A DNA stretch of 64,000 nt from Flavobacteriaceae bacterium (GCA_029238515.1 JAQWFW010000032.1:1-64000); one strand, 5' to 3'; positions 28,419 through 39,389 are shown, counted from the first letter of the stretch. Notes: a model not told the origin generated them from the letters alone. A program made the numbers and translations.

Positions 28419-30110
28419 TTATTGCTTTATGTCTTTAAGTTTTAGCTGTAAACTTACACGACCATTCCATTCATTTTCGTCAATAGCATAAGCAATTTTA
28501 AAAGGTGTTTTAGTGTTGGTGAATTCCAGCTTATCGCCCAAGCCAAAACCTATGCCATTGATAGGTTCGGAGTTTTTTTGCATAACACTTATTTTGAGGT
28601 GTTTATCGTCTTGACCAACACATTTGCCATAACCAGTCTCGAGAACATCATTCGTCATAAAAACAGGAGACATATTTTGTGGTCCAAACGGTGCAAATTG
28701 CTTCAAAATTCTATAAAATTTTGGTGTAATCTGACTCAAATGTAGCTCAGCATCTATAAGTAGTTCAGGGGTTTTGAGGTGTGTTGGTAAAGTTTTTTTT
28801 ACCTCATTTTCGAAGGCCGCCTTGAATGCCGTATAATTTTGTTCTTTAATACTAAGTCCTGCAGCATACTTATGCCCCCCAAATTGCTCAATATATTGAC
28901 TGCAATTCTGAAGTGCTTCATACACGTCAAACCCTCGAACAGATCGCGCAGAAGCGGTTAAAAAATCACCACTTTTGGTAAACACTAAAGTTGGTCGATA
29001 GTGTGTTTCAATCAACCTTGAAGCTACAATCCCTATTACACCTTTGTTCCAAGATTCATTATAAACGACCGTAGTAGCACCATCAACCTCGTTTAATTTT
29101 TCAATCTGCAAAAGCGCCTCTTTTGTGATTTCTTGATCTAAAGTTCTTCGTGTTGTATTAAATGTCTCGATGTCCTGTGCTGCCCGTTCAGCTAGTGCCA
29201 AATCTTTTTCTTTAAGCAATGCAACAGCATAATTCCCATGCTTCATGCGTCCTGCTGCATTGATGCGCGGAGCAATAACAAAAACCACGTCTGAAATGGT
29301 TAGAATATCTTTTTTAATATTTTGTATTAGGGCCTGAAACCCGGGACGAGGATTTGTGTTCATGACTTGAACACCATGGAAAGCTAAGATTCTGTTTTCG
29401 CCAACGATAGGAACAATATCAGCCCCAATTGCAGTCGCAACCAAATCCAAATAAGGTGTAAAATCTTCAATTGTTTCACTGTAATTTTGACCCAATGCCT
29501 GAATCAGTTTAAACCCTACACCACAGCCACATAATTCTTTAAATGGATAAGTACAATCGGACCTTTTTGGATCTAGTACAGCAACGGCTTGTGGTAATTT
29601 ATTGCCAGGACGATGGTGATCACAAATGATAAAATCAACTCCTTTGTCTTTAGCATATTGTACTTTTTCAATGGCTTTCACGCCACAATCCAAAGCAATG
29701 ATAAGCCCAAAGTCATTGTCGATAGCATAGTCAACTCCCTTGTACGAAACTCCATACCCTTCCTCGAAACGATCAGGAATATAGGTCGCTATAAAATCAC
29801 TTTTTGTTTCAAGGTATGTCGCCATTAATGCCACTGAAGTAGTACCATCTACATCATAGTCTCCGTAAATTAAAATACGTTCATTGTTGGTTAAAGCGTG
29901 ATTTATACGTTGTACCGCCTTGTCCATGTCTTTCATTAAGAAAGGGTCGTGTAACTCTTGTAATTGAGGTCTAAAAAAAGTTTTGGCCTGGTCAAAAGTT
30001 TGAATCCCTCGTTGAACCAAAAGTTGAGCAATCACGAAATCTACTACTAGAGCATTGGCTAAATGCTGAACTTTGTTTTCATCAGGAGATGGTTTTAACG
30101 TCCAGCGCAT
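28419..30110 (-). CDS. recJ: Single-stranded-DNA-specific exonuclease RecJ
   Basis: YGDYDVDGTTS, ICDHH, PRINAAGRM, GGHKYAAG. Confidence 0.97.
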   Translation of the reverse strand: MRWTLKPSPDENKVQHLANALVVDFVIAQLLVQRGIQTFDQAKTFFRPQLQELHDPFLMKDMDKAVQRINHALTNNERILIYGDYDVDGTTSVALMATYLETKSDFIATYIPDRFEEGYGVSYKGVDYAIDNDFGLIIALDCGVKAIEKVQYAKDKGVDFIICDHHRPGNKLPQAVAVLDPKRSDCTYPFKELCGCGVGFKLIQALGQNYSETIEDFTPYLDLVATAIGADIVPIVGENRILAFHGVQVMNTNPRPGFQALIQNIKKDILTISDVVFVIAPRINAAGRMKHGNYAVALLKEKDLALAERAAQDIETFNTTRRTLDQEITKEALLQIEKLNEVDGATTVVYNESWNKGVIGIVASRLIETHYRPTLVFTKSGDFLTASARSVRGFDVYEALQNCSQYIEQFGGHKYAAGLSIKEQNYTAFKAAFENEVKKTLPTHLKTPELLIDAELHLSQITPKFYRILKQFAPFGPQNMSPVFMTNDVLETGYGKCVGQDDKHLKISVMQKNSEPINGIGFGLGDKLEFTNTKTPFKIAYAIDENEWNGRVSLQLKLKDIKQ

Positions 30111-30113
30111 GGT

Positions 30114-30536
30114 TTAATTATTTTGAATATGAATTTTAGTAGTTATTGTGGCAAACTTTCGAAACATTTCCATCACACCACAATATTTTTCTACTGATAA
30201 CTGTACTGCTCGCTTGCATTTCTTTTCATCAACATGAGCTCCTGAAAAATAATAATCGACATGAACAGAGTGGTAATATTTTGGGTGTTCATCTGTAAGC
30301 TGACCTTCCACATCAATTCGTAAATTGTAATCTGTAATCTTCATTTTTTTTAGGATATCTACAATATCAATTCCGGAACACCCTGCCAATGAAGACAACA
30401 TCATCGCTTTGGGAGAAAGCCCAGTTTGCTTAGAAATTCCTTCAACAACTGTGTCCATGAGCACATGGTTTCCGCTTGGATTATCGGAATCAAAGAGCAT
30501 TCCCCCTTTCCAATGGGTCGTAGTTTTGTGGGCCAT
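30114..30536 (-). CDS. OsmC family protein
   Basis: SGAHVDEKKCKRAVQLSVEKYCGVMEM. Confidence 0.9.
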   Translation of the reverse strand: MAHKTTTHWKGGMLFDSDNPSGNHVLMDTVVEGISKQTGLSPKAMMLSSLAGCSGIDIVDILKKMKITDYNLRIDVEGQLTDEHPKYYHSVHVDYYFSGAHVDEKKCKRAVQLSVEKYCGVMEMFRKFATITTKIHIQNN

Positions 30537-30592
30537 AATAAAATTATTTTTTGTTACTTGTTACATCAAAAATACTACTAAAAATTTAAAAT

Positions 30593-31183
30593 ATGCCGTT
30601 AGTTACACCATTAAAGCCAGACCACGACTTAGAAACTAAATCATTAGCAAAATTTTTTAATGAAACTTTGGGTTTTTGTCCAAATTCGGTACTTACCATG
30701 CAGCATCGCCCCGCAATTAGTAAGGCATTTATTAATCTAAATAAAGCTGTGATGGCCAATGAAGGCCGTGTGACGTCGGCGCTAAAACGCATGATTGCTT
30801 GGGTAAGCAGCAATGCTACTGGGTGTCGGTATTGTCAAGCTCATGCCATTCGGGCTGCAGAGCGCTATGGCGCAAATGACGAACAATTGGAAAATATTTG
30901 GGAGTACAAAACCCACTCCGCTTTTAGCGAAGCCGAACGAGTAGCACTGGATTTTAGTTTGGCTGCTTCTGTAGTGCCAAATGCAGTGAACGATGCCTTA
31001 AAAAAGCGTTTGTATACATATTGGAGTGAGGGCGAAATTGTAGAAATGTTAGGCGTAATTTCTTTGTTTGGCTACCTTAATCGCTGGAACGATTCCATGG
31101 GTACAAGCATAGAAGATGGTGCTGTAGAAAGTGGAGCGAAATATCTAAAAAAACATGGTTGGAATAAAGGTAAACACTGCTGA
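30593..31183 (+). CDS. Carboxymuconolactone decarboxylase/AhpD-like family protein
   Basis: SSNATGCRYCQAHAIRAAE CxxC motif. Confidence 0.9.
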   Translation: MPLVTPLKPDHDLETKSLAKFFNETLGFCPNSVLTMQHRPAISKAFINLNKAVMANEGRVTSALKRMIAWVSSNATGCRYCQAHAIRAAERYGANDEQLENIWEYKTHSAFSEAERVALDFSLAASVVPNAVNDALKKRLYTYWSEGEIVEMLGVISLFGYLNRWNDSMGTSIEDGAVESGAKYLKKHGWNKGKHC

Positions 31184-31184
31184 T

Positions 31185-31859
31185 CTAGACTCCAGAATTG
31201 CCTGAAATAACAATCACAATTTCTCCCTTTGCGGGAGTTTCTGTGTAATGGTCTAAAAGTGTTTTTGCTGTGCCCCGACGAGTTTCTTCAAAAAGCTTTG
31301 TGAGTTCGCGAGAAATAGAGATTTGTCGATCTTCTCCAAAAAACAAACAAATCTGCTCTAATGTTTTGTTTAATTTGTGAGGGCTTTCATAGAGAACAAT
31401 AGTTCTTTCTTCTTGAGCCAATAGTTTTAAGCGCGTTTGTCGGCCTTTTTTGATGGGCAAAAACCCCTCAAAAATAAAGCGATCATTAGGCAAACCAGAA
31501 TTTACTAATGCAGGAACAAAGGCTGTCGCGCCAGGCAAGCACTCAACAGGAATTTGTTGTGCCACACAAGCTCTAGTCAGCAAAAAACCAGGATCGGAAA
31601 TTGCAGGTGTTCCAGCATCACTAATCAATGCGATTTCTATTCCTCCTTTTAATCTATCGATAATTTTATCTAAAACTTTATGTTCGTTGTGCATATGGTA
31701 GGATTGCATTTGGGTCTGGATGCCAAAATGCTTAAGAAGTTTACCTGAAGTTCTAGTGTCTTCAGCCAAAATTAAATCAACAGATTTAAGTGTGGAAATT
31801 GCACGCATTGTCATGTCTTCTAAATTGCCAATGGGTGTTGGTACTATGTACAATTTCAT
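31185..31859 (-). CDS. rsmI: 16S rRNA (cytidine(1402)-2'-O)-methyltransferase
   Basis: LYIVPTPIGNLEDMTMRAISTL, LISDAGTPAISDPG. Confidence 0.96.
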   Translation of the reverse strand: MKLYIVPTPIGNLEDMTMRAISTLKSVDLILAEDTRTSGKLLKHFGIQTQMQSYHMHNEHKVLDKIIDRLKGGIEIALISDAGTPAISDPGFLLTRACVAQQIPVECLPGATAFVPALVNSGLPNDRFIFEGFLPIKKGRQTRLKLLAQEERTIVLYESPHKLNKTLEQICLFFGEDRQISISRELTKLFEETRRGTAKTLLDHYTETPAKGEIVIVISGNSGV

Positions 31860-32170
31860 GAACTCGAGTTTAAACTCAAAGGTACAATCTTTGATGCATA
31901 AATTGTGAAAAATTGGGGTGATTTTGTCCGTACAGAAAAACTTTTAAAAGGGGAAAAGAGACATTTAGACAATGACAAAAAGAATAAAATAAAAACTTAA
32001 TGATCGTAAAAGTCTAATCAAATTTGTAAAATTCTTAAATTCTAAATAGCTTTACCTAAAGATTTAAACCCATTAATCTACCTAAATATTATGGAAAAAT
32101 ACCTGCAAAATCACTTTTATTTGAATACGGCCCAAACATTCTTTATGCCTTAGGACTCCTTCTTGTTGGA

Positions 32171-32890
32171 TTGTTTATCATAAAAAAAACAGTCGCATTT
32201 ACAGAAAAAATATTGTCTTCGCGAAAAGTTGATAAAACCCTTCAGAACTTTCTTACAAATATGCTTTCTATTGGGCTTAAACTATTTTTACTGATTACCG
32301 TTATTTCTAAACTTGGTGTAGATACAACTGCCATAGCGGCAGCGCTTGCGGCAGCTGGTTTAGGAGTTGGTTTGGCACTTCAAGGCGCTTTGTCTAACCT
32401 CGCTGGCGGAGTGCTAATTATAGTGTTCAAGCCTTTTAAGATTGGTGATCTTGTTGATGCTCATAACGAAATTGGGGTAGTAAAAGACATTAATATTTTT
32501 ACAACACAAATTGTTACCCCAGATAACAAACGCGTTATTATTCCAAATGGTACGCTTGCCAACAGTAATATCATTAATTATTCGGCAGAAGGAAAACTAC
32601 GTGTAGACCTCACCATTGGTGTGGGCTACGACGAAGACATTAAACAAACCAAAGGGGTGCTCTTGGATGTCTTAAAACAACACTCAAAAGTGCTAAGCGA
32701 CCCAAACCCCACTGTAGATGTTGAAGAACTTGCCGAAAGCTCTGTTAATTTTGCTGTTCGGCCATGGTGTAAAGTGGAAGACTACTGGACAGTGTATTTT
32801 GGGATAACCGAAAATTGCAAGCTAGCACTTGACAAAGCAGGTATCGAAATCCCTTATCCGCATTCTGTGGAGATACAAAAACAGGGTTAA
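32171..32890 (+). CDS. Small-conductance mechanosensitive channel, MscS family; 5' end appears frameshifted
   Basis: MscS core AALAAAGLGVGLALQGALSNLAGGVLIIVFKPFKIGDLV; native N-terminus (MEKYLQ..SLLFEYGPNILYALGLLLVG) is split over two frames from 32091. Confidence 0.88.
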   Translation: MFIIKKTVAFTEKILSSRKVDKTLQNFLTNMLSIGLKLFLLITVISKLGVDTTAIAAALAAAGLGVGLALQGALSNLAGGVLIIVFKPFKIGDLVDAHNEIGVVKDINIFTTQIVTPDNKRVIIPNGTLANSNIINYSAEGKLRVDLTIGVGYDEDIKQTKGVLLDVLKQHSKVLSDPNPTVDVEELAESSVNFAVRPWCKVEDYWTVYFGITENCKLALDKAGIEIPYPHSVEIQKQG

Positions 32891-33558
32891 ATTTTCTTCG
32901 ATGGAATCGCTATAAAATCCTTCAAATAAAAAGGTTCAAAATAGGCCAGATCCTCAAAATTTTTCGCTTGAAATTTAGAAAATGACAAGCCACACATTTG
33001 TTGTGCTGAAGGAAGTTGAGCATCGAAATATGCGTTGGGGTGATTAATAATTGATTGGGTTTTTTCTACACCATTGCCCACGAAATAAACAGATTGATCT
33101 TGTAATATATCATTGTAAGATGTGGCGTCTAAAATTTTGGCTGAAGTTGGCTCAATACACTGATAACCATTGTCAAATACTGCAGAATAAACTTCCATTC
33201 GCCGCGCGTCGAGCATAGCCACAATACAACCCTTTTGAAGCTCCACTTTGTGTGCAAGACTTTCTAAGGTTGGAATGGAAATCAAAGGGATATCCAGCGC
33301 GTAGCATAACCCTTTTGCAGCTGAAACACCAATACGTAACCCTGTATAAGAGCCAGGCCCTTTACTTACCGCAACAGCATGAAGTTCACCACGATCAATT
33401 TTTGCAGAACTGAGCACCTCATCTATGTATTCATGAAGTCTTTCGGCATGCGAATAGCTTGAACTGTTGTCTTCTTTCAAAGCAATGAGTCCCCCATTTT
33501 TGGACAGTGCTACAGAGCAATTGGTCGTAGAGGTTTCAATATTTAAAATATTGGCCAT
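32887..33558 (-). CDS. tsaB: tRNA threonylcarbamoyladenosine biosynthesis protein TsaB
   Basis: ILNIETSTTNCSVAL, SKGPGSYTGLRIG. Confidence 0.95.
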   Translation of the reverse strand: MANILNIETSTTNCSVALSKNGGLIALKEDNSSSYSHAERLHEYIDEVLSSAKIDRGELHAVAVSKGPGSYTGLRIGVSAAKGLCYALDIPLISIPTLESLAHKVELQKGCIVAMLDARRMEVYSAVFDNGYQCIEPTSAKILDATSYNDILQDQSVYFVGNGVEKTQSIINHPNAYFDAQLPSAQQMCGLSFSKFQAKNFEDLAYFEPFYLKDFIAIPSKKI

Positions 33559-34917
33559 TTACAAATTTAATGGTTTCCCAAGATAAAAGTCAAGGACTTT
33601 GGTTTTAAATATAAAATCGTACTTGGCACGAACTAAACTTGACTGAGCATTGACCAATTGAGTTCTGTTTTGTTCCAAATCCAATGCATTGAGCGCTCCT
33701 ATATTGTAGCGTTCTTGTGCATTGTCAAAAGAAAGCTGTCTTGCTGCCACGGATTTTTGTGTAGACGAATACGTTTTTAGAGCTGCTTTTGCATCTGTAA
33801 AAGCCCGCTGAATATTACTTTCCAAATCTAGCTTAGCTTGTTCTAGAGCCAATTTTCTGTTTTCAACCTGAATCAATGATTTTGCCAAAGCAGTCTTGTT
33901 TTGAAACCTTGAAAAGACAGGGATATTAAGATTTAAACTAAAACTATGGCCTTTGTTGTCGTTGATTTGCTGAAAAAATGAATTGTCATTACTAAGGTTA
34001 GAAAAATTTGCCCCTGCATTTAATCCATAACTAAAACTGAATGTAGGGTAAAATCCACTTTTTGAAATTTCTCTTGCTAATTCTGCAGATTCAATATTTT
34101 TTTGAGCGACTTTAATTTCACTTCTATTTTCAAATGCATAATTCAAAATTGGTCGTACATCACTGTACATCACCAATTCGGAGGGTGCTTCTAAGTCTAT
34201 AATTTCCACGTCAAATCCATCAAAAGGAACTTGCAAGACTTGCGATAGAGATAAAAGTGCTAGGGTATAGCTGTTTTGCGCAACTGTTAAGCTTTGTGCG
34301 TCATTGGCAAGGGTTGCTTCTGCATCAAAAACATTGGCCTGCGGCTGTGTTCCGGCAGATACTAATGCTTTGACGCGCTCTAACTGTTCTATTGAAAAAT
34401 TGTATTGTACTTGTGCAATGGTCAAATTTTCTTTGTTGAGCAAAACATTCAGATAGGAGTTAACGACATTTAAAGCAACATTGTCTTTTATTCTATTGAA
34501 TTCTTCTTCGTTTGCTTCTTTATTTATCAACGATTGTCTGTAAATATTTGTATTGCGAAATCCATTAAAAATGGTCTGTGATAAATTGACACCAAGACTT
34601 GTGGAATGGAATGTACGATCTACAAAATTTCCGTCAAAAACCTCAACATTTCCAAGGTTCAAACGTTGAGAACCATTAAGTCCAAGTGCTGGCAAAAAAT
34701 TTCCTTTTGCGGCTATAATATCTTGATCGTTTGTGAGTAATGAATTTTCAGTTTGTCGTACAGAAATATTATTCTCTAAGGCATGCGTAACACATTCTTG
34801 TAAGTTCCACTTCTTTTGTGCATACCCATTGAGCCCTACCACGAAACATAAAATTAATATGCTGAATTTCATCATGTGATTATATTTTTGATTACTAATC
34901 ATTTTCTTCATCTTCAT
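33559..34917 (-). CDS. TolC family outer membrane efflux protein
   Basis: OEP repeats; signal peptide likely starts at MMKFSILIL (~34875). Confidence 0.93.
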   Translation of the reverse strand: MKMKKMISNQKYNHMMKFSILILCFVVGLNGYAQKKWNLQECVTHALENNISVRQTENSLLTNDQDIIAAKGNFLPALGLNGSQRLNLGNVEVFDGNFVDRTFHSTSLGVNLSQTIFNGFRNTNIYRQSLINKEANEEEFNRIKDNVALNVVNSYLNVLLNKENLTIAQVQYNFSIEQLERVKALVSAGTQPQANVFDAEATLANDAQSLTVAQNSYTLALLSLSQVLQVPFDGFDVEIIDLEAPSELVMYSDVRPILNYAFENRSEIKVAQKNIESAELAREISKSGFYPTFSFSYGLNAGANFSNLSNDNSFFQQINDNKGHSFSLNLNIPVFSRFQNKTALAKSLIQVENRKLALEQAKLDLESNIQRAFTDAKAALKTYSSTQKSVAARQLSFDNAQERYNIGALNALDLEQNRTQLVNAQSSLVRAKYDFIFKTKVLDFYLGKPLNL

Positions 34918-36016
34918 TGTTTTCTTCAGAAGCTTTGTTCCAAACTTTTATTTTATCGGATTCTTTTACTCCATCTGTAATTTCCACATTGATACCGTCT
35001 GAAATACCAATTTCTACATTTTTGGTTTTAAAGGAGCCATCTTCGTCGAGAATTTCTACAAAAGGTTTTTCGGTAATACGGTTGAATTGTAACAATGCTT
35101 CTTTGATAACTAAAATGCTGTCTTTACTTTCAACTTCTATTTCAGCATTGGCACTGTATCCTGCACGAATTTTGTTGCTTGATTCTACCTCTACATCGGC
35201 CTTAATGACAAATTGTACAGCGCCATTTTCTTCGATGCCTTTAGGGGCCACAAATGTAAGTTTTGCAGAGAATTCCTTTTCATTAATAGCTCCTAATACT
35301 ACTTTTATATCTTTACCTTCATCTAATTTACCAACTTCTGATTCGTCAACTTTACCCTCAAAAATCATTTGGCTCATGTCGGCTATAGTTGCAATGGTTG
35401 TCCCAGCATTGAAGTTGTTGCTTTGAATCACCTGATCGCCTTGACGTACAGGGATTTCTAGAATTGTTCCTGGAATTTGTGCTACAATGTTGGTGTTTGC
35501 AGAGCCACCGCCAGAAATAGATCCTTGACGAATGATTTGATAGTCATTTTGGGCTTGAATGTAGTTCTCTTGGGCTTGATTAAGACTCAATTCGTTGTTT
35601 TCAAAGTCCTGTCTAGAAATCACTCCTTTTTCAAAAAGGAGTTTATTGCGATCGAAAAGTGTTTTTGCGTTGTCATAAGAAAACTTTGCTGTTTTTATGC
35701 GGCTTTGTGCGCTCACTAAGGCCTGTTCGTTGGGAACGACACGAATTTTTGCAATCAAATCGCCTTTCTGCACCAAATCGCCTTCTTCAACTAAAATTTT
35801 GTCCACAATGCCTGAAATTTGTGGTTTTAGTTCAATTTCTTCTTCGGGATTTAGCTTTCCTGTAGCCACAATTTTGGTGTCTAAGGTAGTGTAGAATGGT
35901 AGCTCTGTTTTGTAATCTACAACATCTTCTGTATTGGAGTCCTTAAAGTACTTTAATACGACAACTAAAAGGAGTAGTAATACGATTCCTAAAATAATTT
36001 TTACTGTTTTATTCAT
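34895..36016 (-). CDS. Periplasmic adaptor subunit (HlyD/MacA-like)
   Basis: N-terminal TM; GIVDKILVEEGDLVQKGDLIAKI lipoyl motif. Confidence 0.92.
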   Translation of the reverse strand: MNKTVKIILGIVLLLLLVVVLKYFKDSNTEDVVDYKTELPFYTTLDTKIVATGKLNPEEEIELKPQISGIVDKILVEEGDLVQKGDLIAKIRVVPNEQALVSAQSRIKTAKFSYDNAKTLFDRNKLLFEKGVISRQDFENNELSLNQAQENYIQAQNDYQIIRQGSISGGGSANTNIVAQIPGTILEIPVRQGDQVIQSNNFNAGTTIATIADMSQMIFEGKVDESEVGKLDEGKDIKVVLGAINEKEFSAKLTFVAPKGIEENGAVQFVIKADVEVESSNKIRAGYSANAEIEVESKDSILVIKEALLQFNRITEKPFVEILDEDGSFKTKNVEIGISDGINVEITDGVKESDKIKVWNKASEENNEDEEND

Positions 36017-36029
36017 TGTTTTAATTTAT

Positions 36030-37271
36030 TTATTCTTCTCTTAATGCTTCGATAGGTTTAACACTTGTTGCTTTGAATGCAGGGATCAAGCCGATTAATG
36101 TTCCTAGTATGACTAATATGATAAGGGCTATAAATACGACGGAAATAGATACAGAAGCATTCACTAATGTGGCATCGTCTCCTTGTCCCCAGGCCTTATC
36201 AATAATAATGAGAATCCAGCCGCCAGAAATAATCCCTAAAACTCCAGAAATCATGGTCAAAAAGACCGCTTCTACCACAATTTGACGCTTAATTTCAAAT
36301 GGGGTGGCTCCGAGTGCTCTCCGTACACCAATTTCTTTGGTTCGTTCTTTGACCGTGATGAGTAATATATTCCCAATAGCAAACACTCCAGCAATAAGGG
36401 TTGCTATCCCTACAAACCATGTCAAAAATTGCATCCCCGTCAAAAATCCAGTAATCTTGGCAAATTCTTTACCCAAATTGAAACTTCCAAAAGCTCTATT
36501 GTCGCGTGGATGAATTTTATTTAAATTACGTAGAAGAAGTTTTGTGTCTGCCTCTATTTGCTTGATGTTATATTCCGGTTTTCCCGTGATGACCATCCAT
36601 CCAATACGGTCACCCTCATTATAAATTTGTTGAAAGGTTGTAAACGGAATATGAATATCACTTGTAGGGCCCATGTTCACATTTCCATTTTGAAAAACCC
36701 CTATAACCGTAAAGTTGATGCTGTTCATTTGTACATATGCACCAATAGGATTTTCATCTTTTTCAAAAAGTTGTTTGTAAATGTCCTCCGATATAACAGC
36801 CACTTTTTTATTATAATTAATATCGTTTTGATTAATAAATCGACCACGAATCATTTTCTTTTTTTGGATTTTATCCAACAACGGATAATCGCCATTAACG
36901 CCGTAAGTTCCCGAAAGAAAATTACGAACCACTAAGGCTTGATTTCTGTTTCTAGGAACCACAAATTCTATCCCCTCTATGTTGTCTTTAATTTTATCAA
37001 CATGAGATAATTTGAGACGTACTCTTTTACCCTCTTGAAATCCTTTAAAAGGCATACTGGTGCTTTGTCCCCAAACAAAAACGCTGTTTGTTGCAAAATC
37101 TCCAAAAATACGATTAAAGGAGTTTTCCATGCCTCTTGCAGCACCCAACAAAGCAATAAGCAACAAAATTCCCCACCAAACACCCACCATAGTGATACCA
37201 GTACGAAGCTTATTTTTGCTCATACTGTCATAGACTTCTTGCCATGTATCTCTTTCAAATAAAAATTTCAT
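36030..37271 (-). CDS. ABC transporter permease, MacB/FtsX type
   Basis: MacB periplasmic domain; VKERTKEIGVRRALGATPFEI. Confidence 0.93.
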   Translation of the reverse strand: MKFLFERDTWQEVYDSMSKNKLRTGITMVGVWWGILLLIALLGAARGMENSFNRIFGDFATNSVFVWGQSTSMPFKGFQEGKRVRLKLSHVDKIKDNIEGIEFVVPRNRNQALVVRNFLSGTYGVNGDYPLLDKIQKKKMIRGRFINQNDINYNKKVAVISEDIYKQLFEKDENPIGAYVQMNSINFTVIGVFQNGNVNMGPTSDIHIPFTTFQQIYNEGDRIGWMVITGKPEYNIKQIEADTKLLLRNLNKIHPRDNRAFGSFNLGKEFAKITGFLTGMQFLTWFVGIATLIAGVFAIGNILLITVKERTKEIGVRRALGATPFEIKRQIVVEAVFLTMISGVLGIISGGWILIIIDKAWGQGDDATLVNASVSISVVFIALIILVILGTLIGLIPAFKATSVKPIEALREE

Positions 37272-37275
37272 AAAA

Positions 37276-38505
37276 TCAGTCGTCTCTTAGTGCTACAATA
37301 GGTTTAATATTTGATGCTTTTTTGGCAGGGATATAACCTGCCAATGCGCCAGCAGCAATTAGCGTCAAAGTTGCTGCAATAACGAGTGATCTACTTACAC
37401 TTGGGTCTGTAATAAAATATGTTTTTAAACTAGGGCTTGCCCACTCCAAAATACCTACACCTGCCAATAGCCCTACATAACCAGCAGTGGTTGTTACAAC
37501 AACAGACTCTATCAAAATAATAGAAACAATTGCCCCTGGGGATGCTCCTAAAGCTTTTCTGATGCCAATTTCTTTGGTACGTTCTTTTACAATAAAAATC
37601 ATGATATTACTAATACCAACTATCCCAGCAATAAGTGTCCCCATACCAATGATTAAAATCAAAATGCCTAACACAGAAGTCATTTGATTGATGCCTTTGT
37701 TTTGCATCGCCATATTAAAAACACGAATAGCTCGTTGATCATTTTTGGCTACAGTAAAACGTTTTTTAAGTTTTTTCTCTAAATCTACCCCAAAATCTAT
37801 GGCTTGATCATAGTTCATTTTTGGATCATATGTTAGATTAATTTGATCAACAAAATCATTATTTCCATAAATTTGCTGTGCAGTTGAAAGCGGCATGTAA
37901 ATTATTCTTTCTTCGTTATCTCCTCCATCGTCTTTGTAGGCCCCAACAACTTGGTAAGCGATTCCACTTAAATTAACATACTTTCCTATAGGGTCTTCTT
38001 TCAAAAACAAATCTTGCCGTACCAAATCGCCAATAACAATTGATTTGTTGCGCATGTCCATGTCACGCTGATTGATATAACGCCCTTGTGTAACTTTAGT
38101 TTTTTCGAGATATTGATGATCTCGATGAACGGCGCGTACAGAGTAGTTACTTTTTTCGTTTTTATAACTGGCAACTACGTTACGGTATATTCTAGATGTT
38201 ATAAATTCTATACTTGGTTCAAAATCGGTTTTTATGTAGTCGTAATCCTGATTTTTAAATTGTATGCGGCGACCAGCTTGGAGGCCTTTATGCGCTTTTG
38301 TGGTTCTTCCAGAACGAATAAAAACAGCATTGGCAGCATCGTCAACAAAAGCTTCAGAAAATGTATTATTTAGCCCATTGGCCAATCCAAAAAGAATTGT
38401 AAAAAGCAAAATAGCAAAGGCCACCGTAAACCCTGAAAGTACACTACGGGTTCGGTTTTTGTTTATACTTTGAAATATTTCGCGCCAAAGACCCGTATCA
38501 AACAT
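37276..38505 (-). CDS. ABC transporter permease, MacB/FtsX type
   Basis: VKERTKEIGIRKALGASPGAI. Confidence 0.93.
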   Translation of the reverse strand: MFDTGLWREIFQSINKNRTRSVLSGFTVAFAILLFTILFGLANGLNNTFSEAFVDDAANAVFIRSGRTTKAHKGLQAGRRIQFKNQDYDYIKTDFEPSIEFITSRIYRNVVASYKNEKSNYSVRAVHRDHQYLEKTKVTQGRYINQRDMDMRNKSIVIGDLVRQDLFLKEDPIGKYVNLSGIAYQVVGAYKDDGGDNEERIIYMPLSTAQQIYGNNDFVDQINLTYDPKMNYDQAIDFGVDLEKKLKKRFTVAKNDQRAIRVFNMAMQNKGINQMTSVLGILILIIGMGTLIAGIVGISNIMIFIVKERTKEIGIRKALGASPGAIVSIILIESVVVTTTAGYVGLLAGVGILEWASPSLKTYFITDPSVSRSLVIAATLTLIAAGALAGYIPAKKASNIKPIVALRDD

Positions 38506-39199
38506 CGACTGTTGCTTTTACTTGTTTTACAAAATTATCTTCCATAATGACGCCGTCTTTTAGACGAACAATGCGTTTGCACATGGCAGCAATATCTTTT
38601 TCGTGTGTAACAATTAAGATCGTTTTTCCTTCATTATTGAGTTGTTGTAAAAACGCCATAATGTCGTAGGAAGTAGTCGTGTCTAGTGCCCCTGTCGGCT
38701 CATCAGCCAAAAGGAGTTTGGGGTTAGAAGCCAAAGCACGAGCAATAGCTACACGTTGTTTTTGCCCGCCAGAGAGTTCGCTTGGTAAATGTGTTGCCCA
38801 ATCCAAAAGGCCCACTTTTTGTAAGTGAAACTTGGCTATTTCTTGTCTCTTTTTTCGTTTTAACCCTTGATAGTAAAGCGGTAATGCAACATTCTCTAAT
38901 GCGTTTTTGTAATTGATTAGGTTGAATGATTGGAAAATGAATCCCAAAAATTTATTTCTATATACAGCTGCTTTTTTTTCTGTCAGATTTTTGATGGGGA
39001 CTTCATCCAAAATATATTTGCCTTCATCGGCTTCATCCAACATGCCAATAATGTTCAGTAGGGTTGATTTACCAGATCCTGAGGATCCCATAATAGCTAC
39101 CATCTCCCCTTTTTCAACAAAAAGATCGATTCCTTTTAAAACATGAAGACTAGAATCGCCTATGGGGTAAGATTTGTGGAGCTTTTGGATTTTTAACAT
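38498..39199 (-). CDS. ABC transporter ATP-binding protein (MacB/LolD type)
   Basis: GSSGSGKSTLLNIIG, LSGGQKQRVAIARAL, LLADEPTGALD; start set at MLKIQKL. Confidence 0.95.
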   Translation of the reverse strand: MLKIQKLHKSYPIGDSSLHVLKGIDLFVEKGEMVAIMGSSGSGKSTLLNIIGMLDEADEGKYILDEVPIKNLTEKKAAVYRNKFLGFIFQSFNLINYKNALENVALPLYYQGLKRKKRQEIAKFHLQKVGLLDWATHLPSELSGGQKQRVAIARALASNPKLLLADEPTGALDTTTSYDIMAFLQQLNNEGKTILIVTHEKDIAAMCKRIVRLKDGVIMEDNFVKQVKATVDV

Positions 39200-39389
39200 G
39201 CTTTTTTTGTTCTTTTTGTGACATCTGTAAGACGAAACGCAATAAATATTGTTACAGTTTTGTTCAAAAAAATAAATCATAGATTGATGTCGAGTTCATT
39301 TTTTATCTATATTTATTTTGTTTTTATGTGTAAAAGTCCCCTGTGCCTAAAAGCTTTAACTATGAATCAATTATTAATATTACCTACTT

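Noticed and set aside
34917-35426. 169-aa plus-strand ORF
   Set aside because: Antisense shadow of the HlyD-like adaptor gene; Ser/Leu-rich composition typical of reverse-frame translation, and it contradicts clear homology on the other strand
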